Under the pieces are notes generated by a model. It searched no databases. It was not told the origin of the DNA and saw nothing but the letters and a program-made list of their open reading frames with translations. This document shows positions 1-10,492 of a DNA stretch of 51,654 nucleotides, one piece after another. This DNA is from Purshia tridentata (lineage: Eukaryota > Streptophyta > Magnoliopsida > Rosales > Rosaceae). The stretch's first letter is position 1. Every line of letters begins with the position of its first letter. The stretch lies in assembly GCA_003254885.1 (NCBI GenBank), contig QANT01001662.1, positions 1 to 51,654 of the forward strand, in the 5' to 3' direction. Both the position numbers and the translations under genes were made by a program.

Positions 1-180
1 GGTTCGAAATTTTACCATATCACCACAAATTCTCTATTAAAATTTCCCCGAAATTTTACTGAAATTTCGCCAAAATTTCCGAAATTTTACCGAAAAATGG
101 CTGAAATGATGATTTCATATCGGGACCCTCCAAAAACGATAATTTCGGTGAAATTTCGCTAAAATTACAGAAATTACACT
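1..180. repeat. Degenerate AAATTTC-rich repeat
   Basis: The window opens in a low-complexity stretch built from imperfect copies of GAAATTTC/GAAATTTT separated by short spacers (for example near 45, 60, 75, 88, 145 and 160). It has no usable reading frame and stops before the PPR gene. It looks like the end of a degenerate repeat, possibly a transposon terminus cut by the window edge. The family was not recognised. Confidence 0.5.
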
Positions 181-381
181 CCTTGGGTTAAGGGTACAAA
201 TAGAATTCTATCAATGGATTTCGATGACAGATCCAGCGGTTGTTGGGCTTTAGGTCCACGTAATTTGGGCTTTGAGTGGGCTACGCGCACGGCCACAATG
301 ATCAATTATATCATCGTTCCAATCAGTCCTCTCTGCTCTCCCTCTCTTTTCTTTTCTGCTAGTAGCAGTTTTAGCACAGCA

Positions 382-1869
382 ATGGTTTCTCTGCAGCCAA
401 CTGGAAACTCCATTATTTCTTCTCGATTCAAAGCTCGACTCACCCCAAACCCTTCTGATCATCTCTTTCTCAACCCCACTCTCTCTGTGGCTCTCAAAAC
501 ACCACCTTCTTCTTCCTTCAATCCTATCCCACCCAGACCTCTCTGCAACTACGCAGTCCCCAGGGCCAACAATCCCAGACTCAATAGCCAAACCGCCAAA
601 CCTCGCTCCAATTCTCAGTACAAGACCCAACCTTTACGAAAGGACAAGTACCAGACCCACAAACCAAATGAACCACAATTGGACAGTAAGGAGTTGAACA
701 TTCAAAATGTGAGTGGCCCATTACGTATTAGCTCTCCAAATGTGGATTTGATGGGTTTGTGCAAGGAGGGTAAGGTCAGAGAGGCGTTAGAGTATATGGA
801 GCAAGGTGTTTCTGCTGATTATGGTGTTTTCTGCGTGTTATTGGAATCGTGTGACGACTCGAAGTCGCTTGAGGTTGGGAGGAAGGTCCATGAGTTCATG
901 AAACGGTCGCCGCTTAGTGGCGATATGGAGTTGAAGGTTAAATTGATTGAGATGTACGGGAGGTGTGGGAGTATGAGAGATGCACGCAAGTTGTTTGATC
1001 GAATGCGTGAGCGGAGCATGAGTTTGTGGCATTCGATGATTAATGGGTATGCAGAAAATGGGCAGGGTGATGAGGGTCTGTTATTGTTTGAACAAATGAG
1101 GAAATTAGGATTGAAGCCCGATAAAGAGACTTTTTTGGTGGTTTTGGCAGCGTGTGCTAGCGCTGAAGCTGTGGAAGAAGGGTTAGCATATTTGGAATCA
1201 ATGATAAATGAGTATCGGATTTTGCCGGAGATTGAGCATTATTTAGGGCTTATTGATGTTCTTGGGAAGTCTGGTCATTTGAATGAAGTAGAGGAGTTCA
1301 TTGAGAAAATGCCATTTGAGCCTACTGCCGAAATTTGGGAGGCTCTTAGGAACTATGCACGTATTCATGGAGATATTGAGCTTGAAGATCGTGCTGAGGA
1401 CTTGCTGGTTGGTCTTGATCCTTCTAAGGCCAATACCGACAAAATCCCATTGCCTCCGCGGAAGAAGCACTTTGCGACTAACATGTTAGAGGAGAAGAAT
1501 AAGGTGAGTGAGTATCGGTATACAAGTCCTTACAAGGGAGAGGCATATGTGACATCGAAAGGTTTGAAAGGACAGATGAGGGAAGCAGGTTATGTGCCAG
1601 ATACAAGATATGTGCTTCATGATATTGATCAGGAGGCAAAAGAGCAGGCCTTGCAGTATCATAGTGAGCGTTTGGCAATTGCCTATGGTCTGATCAGTAC
1701 TCCGGCTAGGCAAACTCTAAGGATTATAAAGAATCTTCGCATCTGCGGTGACTGCCATAATGCAATAAAAATCATGTCAAAGATTGTTGGGAGAGAGCTG
1801 ATTGTTAGGGACAACAAGCGGTTCCATCATTTTAAGGATGGGAAATGCTCCTGTGGGGATTACTGGTAA
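382..1869 (+). CDS. DYW2-like: DYW-type pentatricopeptide repeat protein, DYW2-like
   Basis: Intronless gene for an organelle C-to-U RNA-editing factor. The frame is open from an ATG at 214, but I favour the ATG at 382 (495 residues): it has a good context (AGCAATGG), and a Ser/Pro-rich leader like an organelle transit peptide follows. About 4-5 PPR-like helical repeats occupy the middle, then a complete C-terminal DYW domain. It has the deaminase HSE signature (about residues 427-429), the second zinc-binding motif CGDCH (about 455-459), and ends in Asp-Tyr-Trp. The short PPR tract, the linker after the repeats and the C-terminal region resemble Arabidopsis DYW2 (At2g15690) more than MEF8. 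DYW2 supplies deaminase activity in trans to E+-class PPR proteins in both organelles. The symbol is by resemblance from memory. The 3' end converges on the carrier gene. Confidence 0.9.
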   Translation: MVSLQPTGNSIISSRFKARLTPNPSDHLFLNPTLSVALKTPPSSSFNPIPPRPLCNYAVPRANNPRLNSQTAKPRSNSQYKTQPLRKDKYQTHKPNEPQLDSKELNIQNVSGPLRISSPNVDLMGLCKEGKVREALEYMEQGVSADYGVFCVLLESCDDSKSLEVGRKVHEFMKRSPLSGDMELKVKLIEMYGRCGSMRDARKLFDRMRERSMSLWHSMINGYAENGQGDEGLLLFEQMRKLGLKPDKETFLVVLAACASAEAVEEGLAYLESMINEYRILPEIEHYLGLIDVLGKSGHLNEVEEFIEKMPFEPTAEIWEALRNYARIHGDIELEDRAEDLLVGLDPSKANTDKIPLPPRKKHFATNMLEEKNKVSEYRYTSPYKGEAYVTSKGLKGQMREAGYVPDTRYVLHDIDQEAKEQALQYHSERLAIAYGLISTPARQTLRIIKNLRICGDCHNAIKIMSKIVGRELIVRDNKRFHHFKDGKCSCGDYW

Positions 1870-2901
1870 ATGTAGCAGCAGTTAGGTGATAAAAGCTTCT
1901 CTCAAGAATTAAGGCTGTGGTGCTAAGTTATGTAATGTTCAATGCTGCTGCTTGAAAAATTGAAGGAAATTTTTGGCTGGAAATTAACCTGTAGAATATA
2001 TGCAATTTTCTGTACATTATTCTTGTACTTAAATTCAATTAAAATTCAATAGAAAACAAATTTAAAATATTCTTTTGTTTACTCTACTTTAGATTCGCAT
2101 GAGATAGGAATGAGTGCTTCCCCATTGAGTCTATGTTGAAAGCATTTGTCTGGTGTTAGAACTATAGACAGAGCACCAAGCCATCATCTGGTTCAGTGCT
2201 TTTCATATTAAGCAACGATGTTTCAAAAGTTGGAAAAGGAGTGCCAGTGGTGAATTAGTGTGTATAGCATTAAATTCCTTTCTGCCTTTTTTCTTCCATA
2301 GAAAAGAAAAAGGCAACAATGGAATCTGCTTCTGGCGGCAGTGGTGAATATGTGTATAGCACTGAACCCCGATAAACATCTTAAATTTACCATTTATATT
2401 CTAGAACCAATATCTTCAAGAGACAAGCTAGAAATATGAATTATAAAAGTAAACCCAAGATTTTCTAGAAATTAAAGTAAAAGAAGAGATCTTAACTACA
2501 TAAGATAATGAAAATCTGCTGGATACTTCAATTTCTCTGCAAAAATTTCATCATTTTCATATTTGATTTGCTGAAGCTTACTATTCAATTATAGTATCAT
2601 TACAGAGTCAAAATTCTTCATTGACCTTCTGCCTTATCGGTATGTACATTGCGTGAGAATCTTCTCTCCTAAAGATAAACTGATCTATTTGGAGACCTCT
2701 TGTACAAGTTAGTCTAATGAATGATTTCAGCTAAATATGACCTACAGCTATGCTATTTTCATCTGGAAAAAATGAAATGTACAGCTGAAAAACCTGATTG
2801 GTACAACATGTCAACCCAATTGAAAATTCAGAAGGCAAGCAATGCACCCAATCATCTGTGTAGGAGAGTCGCTTGAAGTGAAAAATTGGAAGAAACCATC
2901 A
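1870..2901. other. Convergent 3' intergenic region
   Basis: AT-rich spacer between the stop codons of the PPR gene (+) and the carrier gene (-), expected to hold both 3' UTRs. A short phrase around AGTGGTGAAT...TGTGTATAGCA occurs twice (about 2246 and 2340). No other gene, RNA or repeat was seen. Confidence 0.5.
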
Positions 2902-5121
2902 CTAAGAGTGGAGGGAGGATGGCTGGGTATTTCTTTTGTTGGTTACCACTTTTTTCACAGCTTCCTCCCGTGATGGAACTCGAAGGCAGGACTTCATAAC
3001 ATCGTAAACTGTAAACCCAATTGCCACAGATGGTACAACCTGAAATACACACATCCCAAAAATGATTACCTAAAAGAAAAACAAGGTATGTTTCTGTGAA
3101 AAACAAAATGACTAGGTTTGACCACCTTCAAGTAATTGATGCTAAGTCCTGAAAATAATTGCTTCCATCCTTGCTTTTGAGCAATCATAACAAGGGTTTC
3201 CATTGTTCCTTTCATCTCTGGACTGCTAGACGCCAAGAGTCGTTGAACCTATTCAGATGACTTTCGCTCATTAGTCACAAAATTATATCTGTCAAGTATT
3301 ATTTTGAGGACCCTTAAAAAGTAAGTTACCTGCATTTGCCTCCTCACAACGTCAAGGGGGTATGTAAAAGTCTGCCCTAATACACCAGCAACAGAACCAC
3401 ATACAAATTTCACCATAATTTTCTTCTCGTGCTCCTGAGGAACATGGCGCTTCATCTCCTCATAGAAGTAAAACTTCAAACCGGCATATGGGAAGATTCC
3501 ATAAAGTGAGGGAGCTGATAATGATGTTAATGTTTTAAATGGAAAATCCTTAAAAAGATCTTTACAACCTATACAAACACATAATTGACAGAAGAGGATG
3601 ATACAAGCAGTTTTCAAATCCATACCAACACCACGATAGAGGCCTCTAAGTCCAGCTTCTTTGTAAGTCTTTGAGAAACAATCAATAATTCCTTTATAAA
3701 TTTGTTCAGTTTTTACTACCCCTGCAACGTTTAACTTCGGTGAACCAACAACCTGCAGAAACAAACATGTCTGTAGTCCAAAACTTTTCTTGGAAGCGTA
3801 AAGAGCAACTAATTCCTTAACAATGGAATCGGTCCCATGCACTTGTGAGAGAGAGAGAGGGTTAAAGATTTTTGTTTCAATTATTTACCTGATAAGCCAA
3901 CTTAGTCCGAACCAAGTCAAGAGGATAAGTAAAAAGTACGGCTGTTCCTCCGGCAAAAGATCCTGCTACAAGATCAAGAACAGGTCCCCGGCCCACATCA
4001 GGAAAGGTGAGAATAATCCATCTGCGGTATTGCTCATAGGTCATATAATGCAGGGCTGCATAGGGAACAATCCTTGCAACACTGGCTCCATTTCCTCTGT
4101 ACAAAAACCAAAGAAAATTTACTGGTTGATACAAAATTGAAAACAACCTTCACATAAATGGTTATGTACTCAGGGATCCACCTGTAAAAACCCATAGGCC
4201 CTTCTGTCTTTGCAATTTTCTTAATGGATCCAAACAGCCCTATGCTCTGATATTCTGCTCTTCTGGTCTGCAAAAGATAAACAAACAAATTCTTTTATTG
4301 TCTTTCAAGGATAATCTACTCATTCGTAAATCCAACTCAAGTTCATAATTTGTTTCTAACAGCCATGTGAAAGATGAGGGCATATCTTAACTTTCATTTC
4401 CCACCATGGAAGAAGAAAAAAATCAAACCACAAAACTAGAAATTGAAATTGATACTTGGGTTAAATAAGCTATCTATCTCTGTCTGTCTCTCGAAAACCT
4501 TACAAGTCTCTTCTTTTGTTTTCCATTTTTGGATAGGGGAAGGAGATTGAATGGGAATTGTCATGCTTGGAACTCCTTATAATTCAGTGTGTATTTGACC
4601 TCATGCTGCCTCTATAGAACTAAGCGAAAAAAAAAGTACTGAAAATGCCAATCAAATAGAATAGCCCTTGATCATCATATGATTCATCTCAGACCAAGAA
4701 ACACCCACAGAAACCATTTGCCGAATTCATCCAATTTTGCTACTTCAGTCAAAACCAGTCAAACTAAATGAGAATCTACCCACTGAAGAAATCAAAGATA
4801 CTAAGAAACTCAAACACCCAAGAAGCTAAAATGTATTACTAATCTTTACAGTTTCCAAAAACAAGAATCAATCTACGCCACTTTCCAATCAAAAAAAGAA
4901 AAGTTTAGAAAATAATGAATTTGAATCAATATTGAAAGAGAATCCAACACAAAGTGTACCTGAAACAAAATCTTGATACGCTCAAGGGGTGCCACCGCAG
5001 TCTTTGCAACCCCACCTGCAACACCACCAGCAATCAGCTCCTTGGCAAACACAGGCATGGCCTCTATTATTCCATCCAGGTACATATTATTCATCTCCCT
5101 CTCTTCTCTCTTCTCTGCCAT
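2902..5121 (-). CDS. Mitochondrial carrier protein, coenzyme A transporter type
   Basis: Seven coding exons on -: 5121-4960, 4267-4182, 4096-3889, 3752-3626, 3514-3330, 3248-3126 and 3039-2902. All junctions are GT-AG and phases agree, giving 342 residues. The protein has three Solcar repeats, each with the family signature PX[DE]XX[KR]: PLERIK (end of exon 1), PLDLVR (exon 3) and PLDVVR (exon 5). Six membrane helices in the inner mitochondrial membrane are expected. The sequence matches plant CoA carriers (Arabidopsis CoAc1/CoAc2, At1g14560/At4g26180) along its length, including the C-terminal SSLHS. Its likely role is moving CoA into the matrix. It converges with the PPR gene. A TATA-like sequence lies about 155 bp above the ATG. 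Exon limits are by hand; a few splice sites could be off by one codon. Confidence 0.92.
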
Positions 5122-5275
5122 TGCAGCAAGCTTAAAAACTTGAAGAAACAGAGAAGAGAGAGGGGTTGTTTCTGCTTTCTGGGTATCCGATAGAAGGGAC
5201 AGTTGGAGCAGAGAAAGAGGGAAGAATCGAAACGTTTCCTGGTCTGATGCGTGCGCAATGGTGGTGGACTGGACT

Positions 5276-5284
5276 AAATATATA
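5276..5284 (-). promoter_or_regulatory. Putative TATA box of the carrier gene
   Basis: On the - strand the sequence reads TATATATTT, about 155 bp upstream of the ATG at 5121. A start site about 30 bp further on would give a 5' UTR near 120 nt. Position and sequence fit a plant TATA box; there is no direct evidence of use. Confidence 0.4.
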
Positions 5285-5341
5285 TGGGGACAGCTGACAA
5301 GTCTAAGTACACACTTTGCTTAGATTCTATATTTTAACGTA

Positions 5342-5750
5342 GGGTAAATAGTCATTTTGGTCCTAGATTATTACACTTGTATTAGTTTGGTCTCCAGACT
5401 ATTACAATTGTATCAGTTTGATCTCCATATTTCCAATTTAGAAAATTATGGATTCTAACTTTTCAATTTTGCCAATTGAGGACTTTTTCATCAATTTAGA
5501 CATTTTTCATCCAAATTTAATAAAAAATAAACGAGAAAAGAATGATGCATGAAAAAAAAAAGTAAGATTTAACTAAAAGAAATCATTTTACACTCAAAAA
5601 GAACTTTACATGGTGTTATAAAAACATAAATTTGCATAAAAAATGTGTAAATTGATAAAAAAGTCAGAGTCCTTAATTTTCCAAATTAGAAGTCTGGGGA
5701 CCAAATTGATACAAGGGTAATAATCTAGATACCAAAATCACTATTTATCC
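5342..5750. mobile_element. MITE with ~60-bp terminal inverted repeats
   Basis: The left end (5342-5400) and right end (5692-5750) are near-perfect inverted repeats: GGGTAAATAGTCATTTTGGT on the left, GGATAAATAGTGATTTTGGT on the right read in reverse complement. The match continues through TAGATTATTAC and CTTGTAT to CCAGACT, about 60 bp at roughly 85-90% identity. The interior is AT-rich without coding capacity. The left arm also contains an internal 31-bp imperfect tandem repeat. Long arms and no ORF suggest a non-autonomous, possibly Mutator-like, element. A target-site duplication could not be fixed because the flanks are only similar (TTTTAACGTA against CTTTAATGTA). Confidence 0.6.
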
Positions 5751-5979
5751 TTTATCCTTTAATGTAATGTAAGAGAGAACAATTATTGGTTTGTAGAGCT
5801 TTGTTGAATGAAAAAGCCCTTAATTGACAAAATTGAAAAAGTTAAAGTCCTTAATTTTTCAAATTAGAAGTCTGAGAACCAAATTGATACAAGTGTAATA
5901 GTCTTGAGACCAAAATGACTACGTACCCTTTAATGTAATGTAAGAGAGAACAATTATTGGTTTGTAGAGCTTTGTTGAA
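5651..5979. repeat. ~171-bp tandem duplication covering the MITE right end and flank
   Basis: Copy 1 is about 5651-5808 and copy 2 about 5823-5979. Both contain the MITE right arm followed by the same flank, TTTAATGTAATGTAAGAGAG through GAGCTTTGTTGAA, which is identical in both. The arms themselves differ at several bases, so the arm part has diverged more than the flank or has been gene-converted. No gene is involved. Confidence 0.75.
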
Positions 5980-6887
5980 CTACTTTCGGTTCTATTTTAC
6001 TTGTTCCAAGGTGAAAAGAATCTCATAATCAGGACCCTCAATCAGTGGGCATATTTCAATCATGTGCATAAGTCGCATAAGACTATAACTATAGTATATG
6101 CCATATTGTAACTCAAAGATTAAATTAAATGAAATCAAAGGTTGCCACTTGTTCAATTTTAGATCGAGAGTTATTGCATTAGAAATTTTTTCGCGGGGCA
6201 TGTCCTGTGGATGGGTTATCCTCTCAGAATGAGTTGGGTATCATATTATCTTGAGTTCATCCATGGTTTATTACATATAAATTATAATTACATATAATTA
6301 CATAATTACATTTGATGATAAAAAAAATTTATTCATCCAAATCCAGAAGTTAAATATGTGGTTATATTCGTACAATCACTGTATAGTTTGGTTTATGAGT
6401 TAATTAATGGTATGCTAATGAATTATAAATATAATGATTATTTTACTAGCACGTAGCAAGAATGGTTTTGCCAAAAAATAAAAATGAAAGGTGGGTGCAA
6501 CATGTTTTCTGGATATGTTCTCTAACTCACCAGAAAGAAAGAACCACAGATGCATGATGAAAGTGACAATGACGATGACAAAATTAACGTATTTTCCAAA
6601 CTCCACAAAATTTTTAGTCAGATGCCTGAAAATTGTGGGTTTCTCAATAGCCACTTGCAATTTGATCATAAGCAAAATAGTTGAACATCAACGGGCCCAA
6701 TTACCTATAAGTTTGGTACAAGGTTGGCTGAGACTGGATAGACTTCTTGAACTAGAACCCAGTAGTCTACATGCTTAGGTATATGTTAAGCAATCCTAAA
6801 AATGAGGGATAACTATTAGGTTCAAATTTTTGTTGCCTTAAAATTGAAGTCATAGGACAAATGGCCAACTGCTAGTAACCTTTGCTT
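5980..6887. other. Intergenic, no gene seen
   Basis: AT-rich sequence between the duplicated MITE end and the 3' end of the phosphatase gene. It includes short ATTACAT-type reiterations near 6270-6310. A 95-codon frame on + (6491-6778) has no recognisable domain and no supporting features. The part next to 6887 should be the phosphatase 3' UTR. Confidence 0.4.
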
Positions 6888-8772
6888 TCAGTCATCAGGC
6901 GTAGTCTGACATTTGTGTTGAGATGAGTTCGACTGACGGGAGTCACTGCAACTGATTTCCTCAGTAGAAATTATGTGGATAAGGTGAAGTAATATCTTCT
7001 CAAGCTCCTCTCCATCACTCCATTCATGGATGTCAGCCTTGATAAGCGTTGGGTTGCTGCAAATGCGCACCCATAGAGCATAGTTCTTCCTTGGCATTAC
7101 ATGGTCTCCTTCTACAAGCTTCAGAGTTGGGCAAAAATCATTTCTTCCGTCTCCTAGGTAGATAAATCTTTTCCTCCCATTTTCCGAAACATAAGCTCGG
7201 ATTTTGTCAATCACCAGACCCTAAGATGGAAAGCATAAGACCTCAGTTTTATATGGAAGAAAGCTACTGTAATGAGAAGAAGTAAAAAGAATTCTATGGG
7301 TCTAAAACATATTGAAATGGGAAATGGTCTCTTCAATATCAAAACACAGGACATAACTGAAGCAGAATTCGCTGATATGATAGACCAAGTCACAAAACTT
7401 CTTTTCTTAATAGTGAACCATCTCCACTCCACAGCAGAAATGAGAGAAATGCTTAGTTTTGTGTTTATTTTGGAAAAGTTAGGATGGTAAATGACAGAAA
7501 AGAAGTCAATTCATTTTTTCTGCATATGGTATTATGGTGCAGATCAACCCTATTTTTCTTGGGGGATAGCATGGAAGGGTCAGTGAATTTGATACCTCTA
7601 TACAATGACAGAACCCTCAGCAAGCCATGAATATTAGTATCTCAACGGTATATGCAAGTAATATCTAAAGAGAAGTTCCATGATCATAACTAACAAAACG
7701 GAGAGAACATACAGAGAGAATATATAACTAAAATGGACAATACAGTAATACTTTGGTTACAAAGCATCAGACACACACAAATGCATATTTGTTTGATAAG
7801 CAAATTTACCTTGCACATATTTGGAGGGCATATATCGCAACCATGAGAAGGTGAGACTGAATCATGGTACGGGAAAATTCTGAGTCTTCCATCTCCATCT
7901 ACAAAGCTTGGGTTTGTGATGATCTGTGAGAAGCATCCCAACAGACAATGATATTCCAAGATTGTCTCAATAAAAAACTGATTTGCATCGCTAATTATCC
8001 TCAAGTCACATCTGAAACAACCGACCATATTGAACACCAGAATGTTTGGTCAGCACTAAATCAGTAAGAACACCGGAATCAACATACAACTGACCGAAAA
8101 TAATTTGACTGAAAAATTTACCCAGAAGCATGAGCTGACTTAATAGCTGCAATTACCCGAGGATGCATTGGAGTTCTTTTTAGGCACTCTTTAATGTCCT
8201 CAGATGTTTTTCCTTGCAAATGGAGCTCCCTCATCATCCTCTCCTACAAGGTTTAACAGTTTACATTAACAAGGCCAGTCCTTTGGCATCATACTGGTTT
8301 TCATTTCAAAGTTGTGTGTATGTTGCCTAATGGGCAAAAGATAAATAAAATTAACATTAACAAACCCAATAAGTCCATGATCAATGTAACAAGCTCACAA
8401 TTGATAAAAATTCTAGTTTTTAGTCTTCATATTTTGCGACCCAATTACTTCTTTTTATCTTAGGCCGAGTGTTCAAAATATCAGTTTCTTTTTCACCCAT
8501 TTCTTAGGAAAAGTGTTCAAATTACCCATGTCAACCAGAGGATAAATATATCACCAAATGAAGCAACTTTGATAAACATACAACCAAAAGAAAAAGAAAA
8601 TAAAGAGAGAAAAAGAGAAAGAGAGGGAACAAACCATGAGTGAGTTCCATGGCATAGTAGAGCGAAGCTTATTGAAGAGCTGGGTGAGACCCATCTCCGT
8701 CACCACCCAACTATCGCTGTCACCGTCGATTAGAGTCCGGTCAAAGTCAAATACCACCACTATTCGCGCCAT
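6888..8772 (-). CDS. HAD-superfamily phosphatase, PS2/PECP1 (PHOSPHO1-like) family
   Basis: Four coding exons on -: 8772-8635, 8243-8122, 8011-7810 and 7220-6888, with GT-AG junctions and matching phases, giving 264 residues. The start is the MARIVVVFDFDRT methionine. The preceding frame is open but reads like leader sequence. HAD motif I is DFDRT (nucleophile D9, acid/base D11), motif II lies around ISDAN (residues 93-97), and motif IV is GDGRND (177-182). Cys-rich segments (CDICPPNMCK) are typical of this plant group. Relatives include the phosphate-starvation-induced Arabidopsis PS2 (At1g73010) and PECP1 (At1g17710), which hydrolyse phosphoethanolamine/phosphocholine, and PS2 also pyrophosphate. 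A cytosolic soluble enzyme is expected. Substrate and phosphate-starvation regulation are inferred from the family, not visible here. Confidence 0.9.
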
Positions 8773-10492
8773 TATGAGCGCCGGAGGTGGTTTCCCGGCG
8801 ACCCAGATTGCTTCCACAGTAAGAGCTAACCAGCCTAAACTTTTATTAAATCGTTGATCTCGCTTCCTTCGGTCGTGTTGAACTTTCTTCTTTGTAACTT
8901 TTTCTTTTTTGGGCCGTATTCGTTTATACAAAATTGGCCCTCGTTCTTTAGTGGATGGTTGCATTCCGCACTTCGTTCTAGTGGGCTGCCCCTTGGCAGT
9001 ACCCAACTCCATCTTATTCTTGAGGTCTAATTAGTAATTTACATCCATCAAAATTGGTGTCCAGCAGTTTAATCTACAGTATCTACTGTTCAGAAAAGCA
9101 GTTTATATATTGCCAAAAAAAAAAGGAGTTTATAAATTTGTTGGTTATATTTTTGCATGTCATGTTGGCGGTGCTGCGTCATATCTATTTTAATTATAAC
9201 TTGTGCAATAAGGTGTTAATAGAGGAGGTCAGTTTAACATATTGATATTATGAAAGAAAAATATTTGCAATGGGAGATCAATAATTGACTATTAAACTGA
9301 CTTATTAATTGCCAAGTCAAAACCTTTACAAATAAAATAGCTTAAATCAAATTAATAATTGACAAAATTTAAAAATGAGAGTTAATAAATTTATATTGAC
9401 ATGTCAATTGACTTTTTGCATTGCACATGCTCTTTTGTGTGTATGCGATGTACTCGTGTTTTGCCTGATCCATTTGATACTTTTAGCGATAAAAAAAATT
9501 AAAAAAAAGGAAATAAAAAAGTTGGTACTAAACAGCAATAGGAATGCATCCCACTCCACCACATGGAAGAGGAAGAAATTAATGTTGTGGGGGACAAGAG
9601 GGTGGTGGGCTTTGGACCCTTAAATTAAAAGAAACTCACACATACGTACTTGTACAAAAGTAAATATAAGACCATGAGAAATGAAATTCATATTCGCTAA
9701 ACAATACACCATCAATTAGGGATTAAATTTGAGTTAGTTAACAAGAGTATTCACCAACCAAAATGATGTTTGGTAAACTAATATGCCAAATGAACAATAC
9801 CATAAGTTTAAAACCAGAATTTTCTATATATATATCTATATAGTTTTACTTTTATTTTTATTTTTTCAATGAACCTTCAAGAAGACACGTACTGACCTAC
9901 ATACAAGCTTAGATTGAAAAGGAACCAAGTTAATTTGGTTAGATACCAAAATGAGTAGAGGAGAAAGCCAAAAACCCGACTGCCGAATTGGCATTAATAA
10001 GTAGTGATGAATGTGGAAGAAGAAGCATTTATTTGAAACCCAACTGACAAACAGAATCTTAATTAAAGGATGCCACTGCATTTATTTGTTTTGGAATGGA
10101 GCCACCGCAGTAATAGTGACGGTTGCGTTATGAACCATCAACCGTTTGGTATGACAATTTGACAAATGCAATGGATCACAGCGCGCACCCACAAATTCGG
10201 AAACTTTCAACTCTTTGCACCCACCTATAACACTTATCCATATAAAGAGTTAAAAAGTTTATTATTGAATAAGAAAGAGAAAAAAACATGAATTACCTTG
10301 ATCAAATTCATTAATTAATTCAAAAATGTCATACAAAGAGATAGAGGTGATGGATAGTAGTAAATTAAGTAAGCATACCACATTACCCACTTAATAACCT
10401 ACAACCCTCACGTTTATAGGGTGACCAATATGGCCTTTTCCCCAAAAGTAAACTTACACAAAACCCAAACCCCACTCTTAATTCACTCCTTG
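8773..10492. other. Intergenic between phosphatase 5' end and kinase 3' end
   Basis: The first ~150 bp above the phosphatase ATG should be its leader and promoter; a TATAAAC on - lies at about 8924-8930. The remainder is AT-rich with an AT microsatellite near 9825-9840. The stretch up to 10492 should include the kinase 3' UTR. No further gene or structured RNA was recognised. Confidence 0.4.

Noticed and set aside
6491-6778. 95-codon frame on + between MITE and phosphatase
   Set aside because: No domain or splice structure was recognised. The protein-like tail (QLPISLVQGWLRLDRLLELEP) is too short to assign and may be a TE remnant.
8773-9012. Open frame extending the phosphatase 80 codons upstream on -
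   Set aside because: The extension is Lys/Arg-rich and unlike the family. The MARIVVVFDFDRT start fits the usual N-terminus, where motif I lies about ten residues in.
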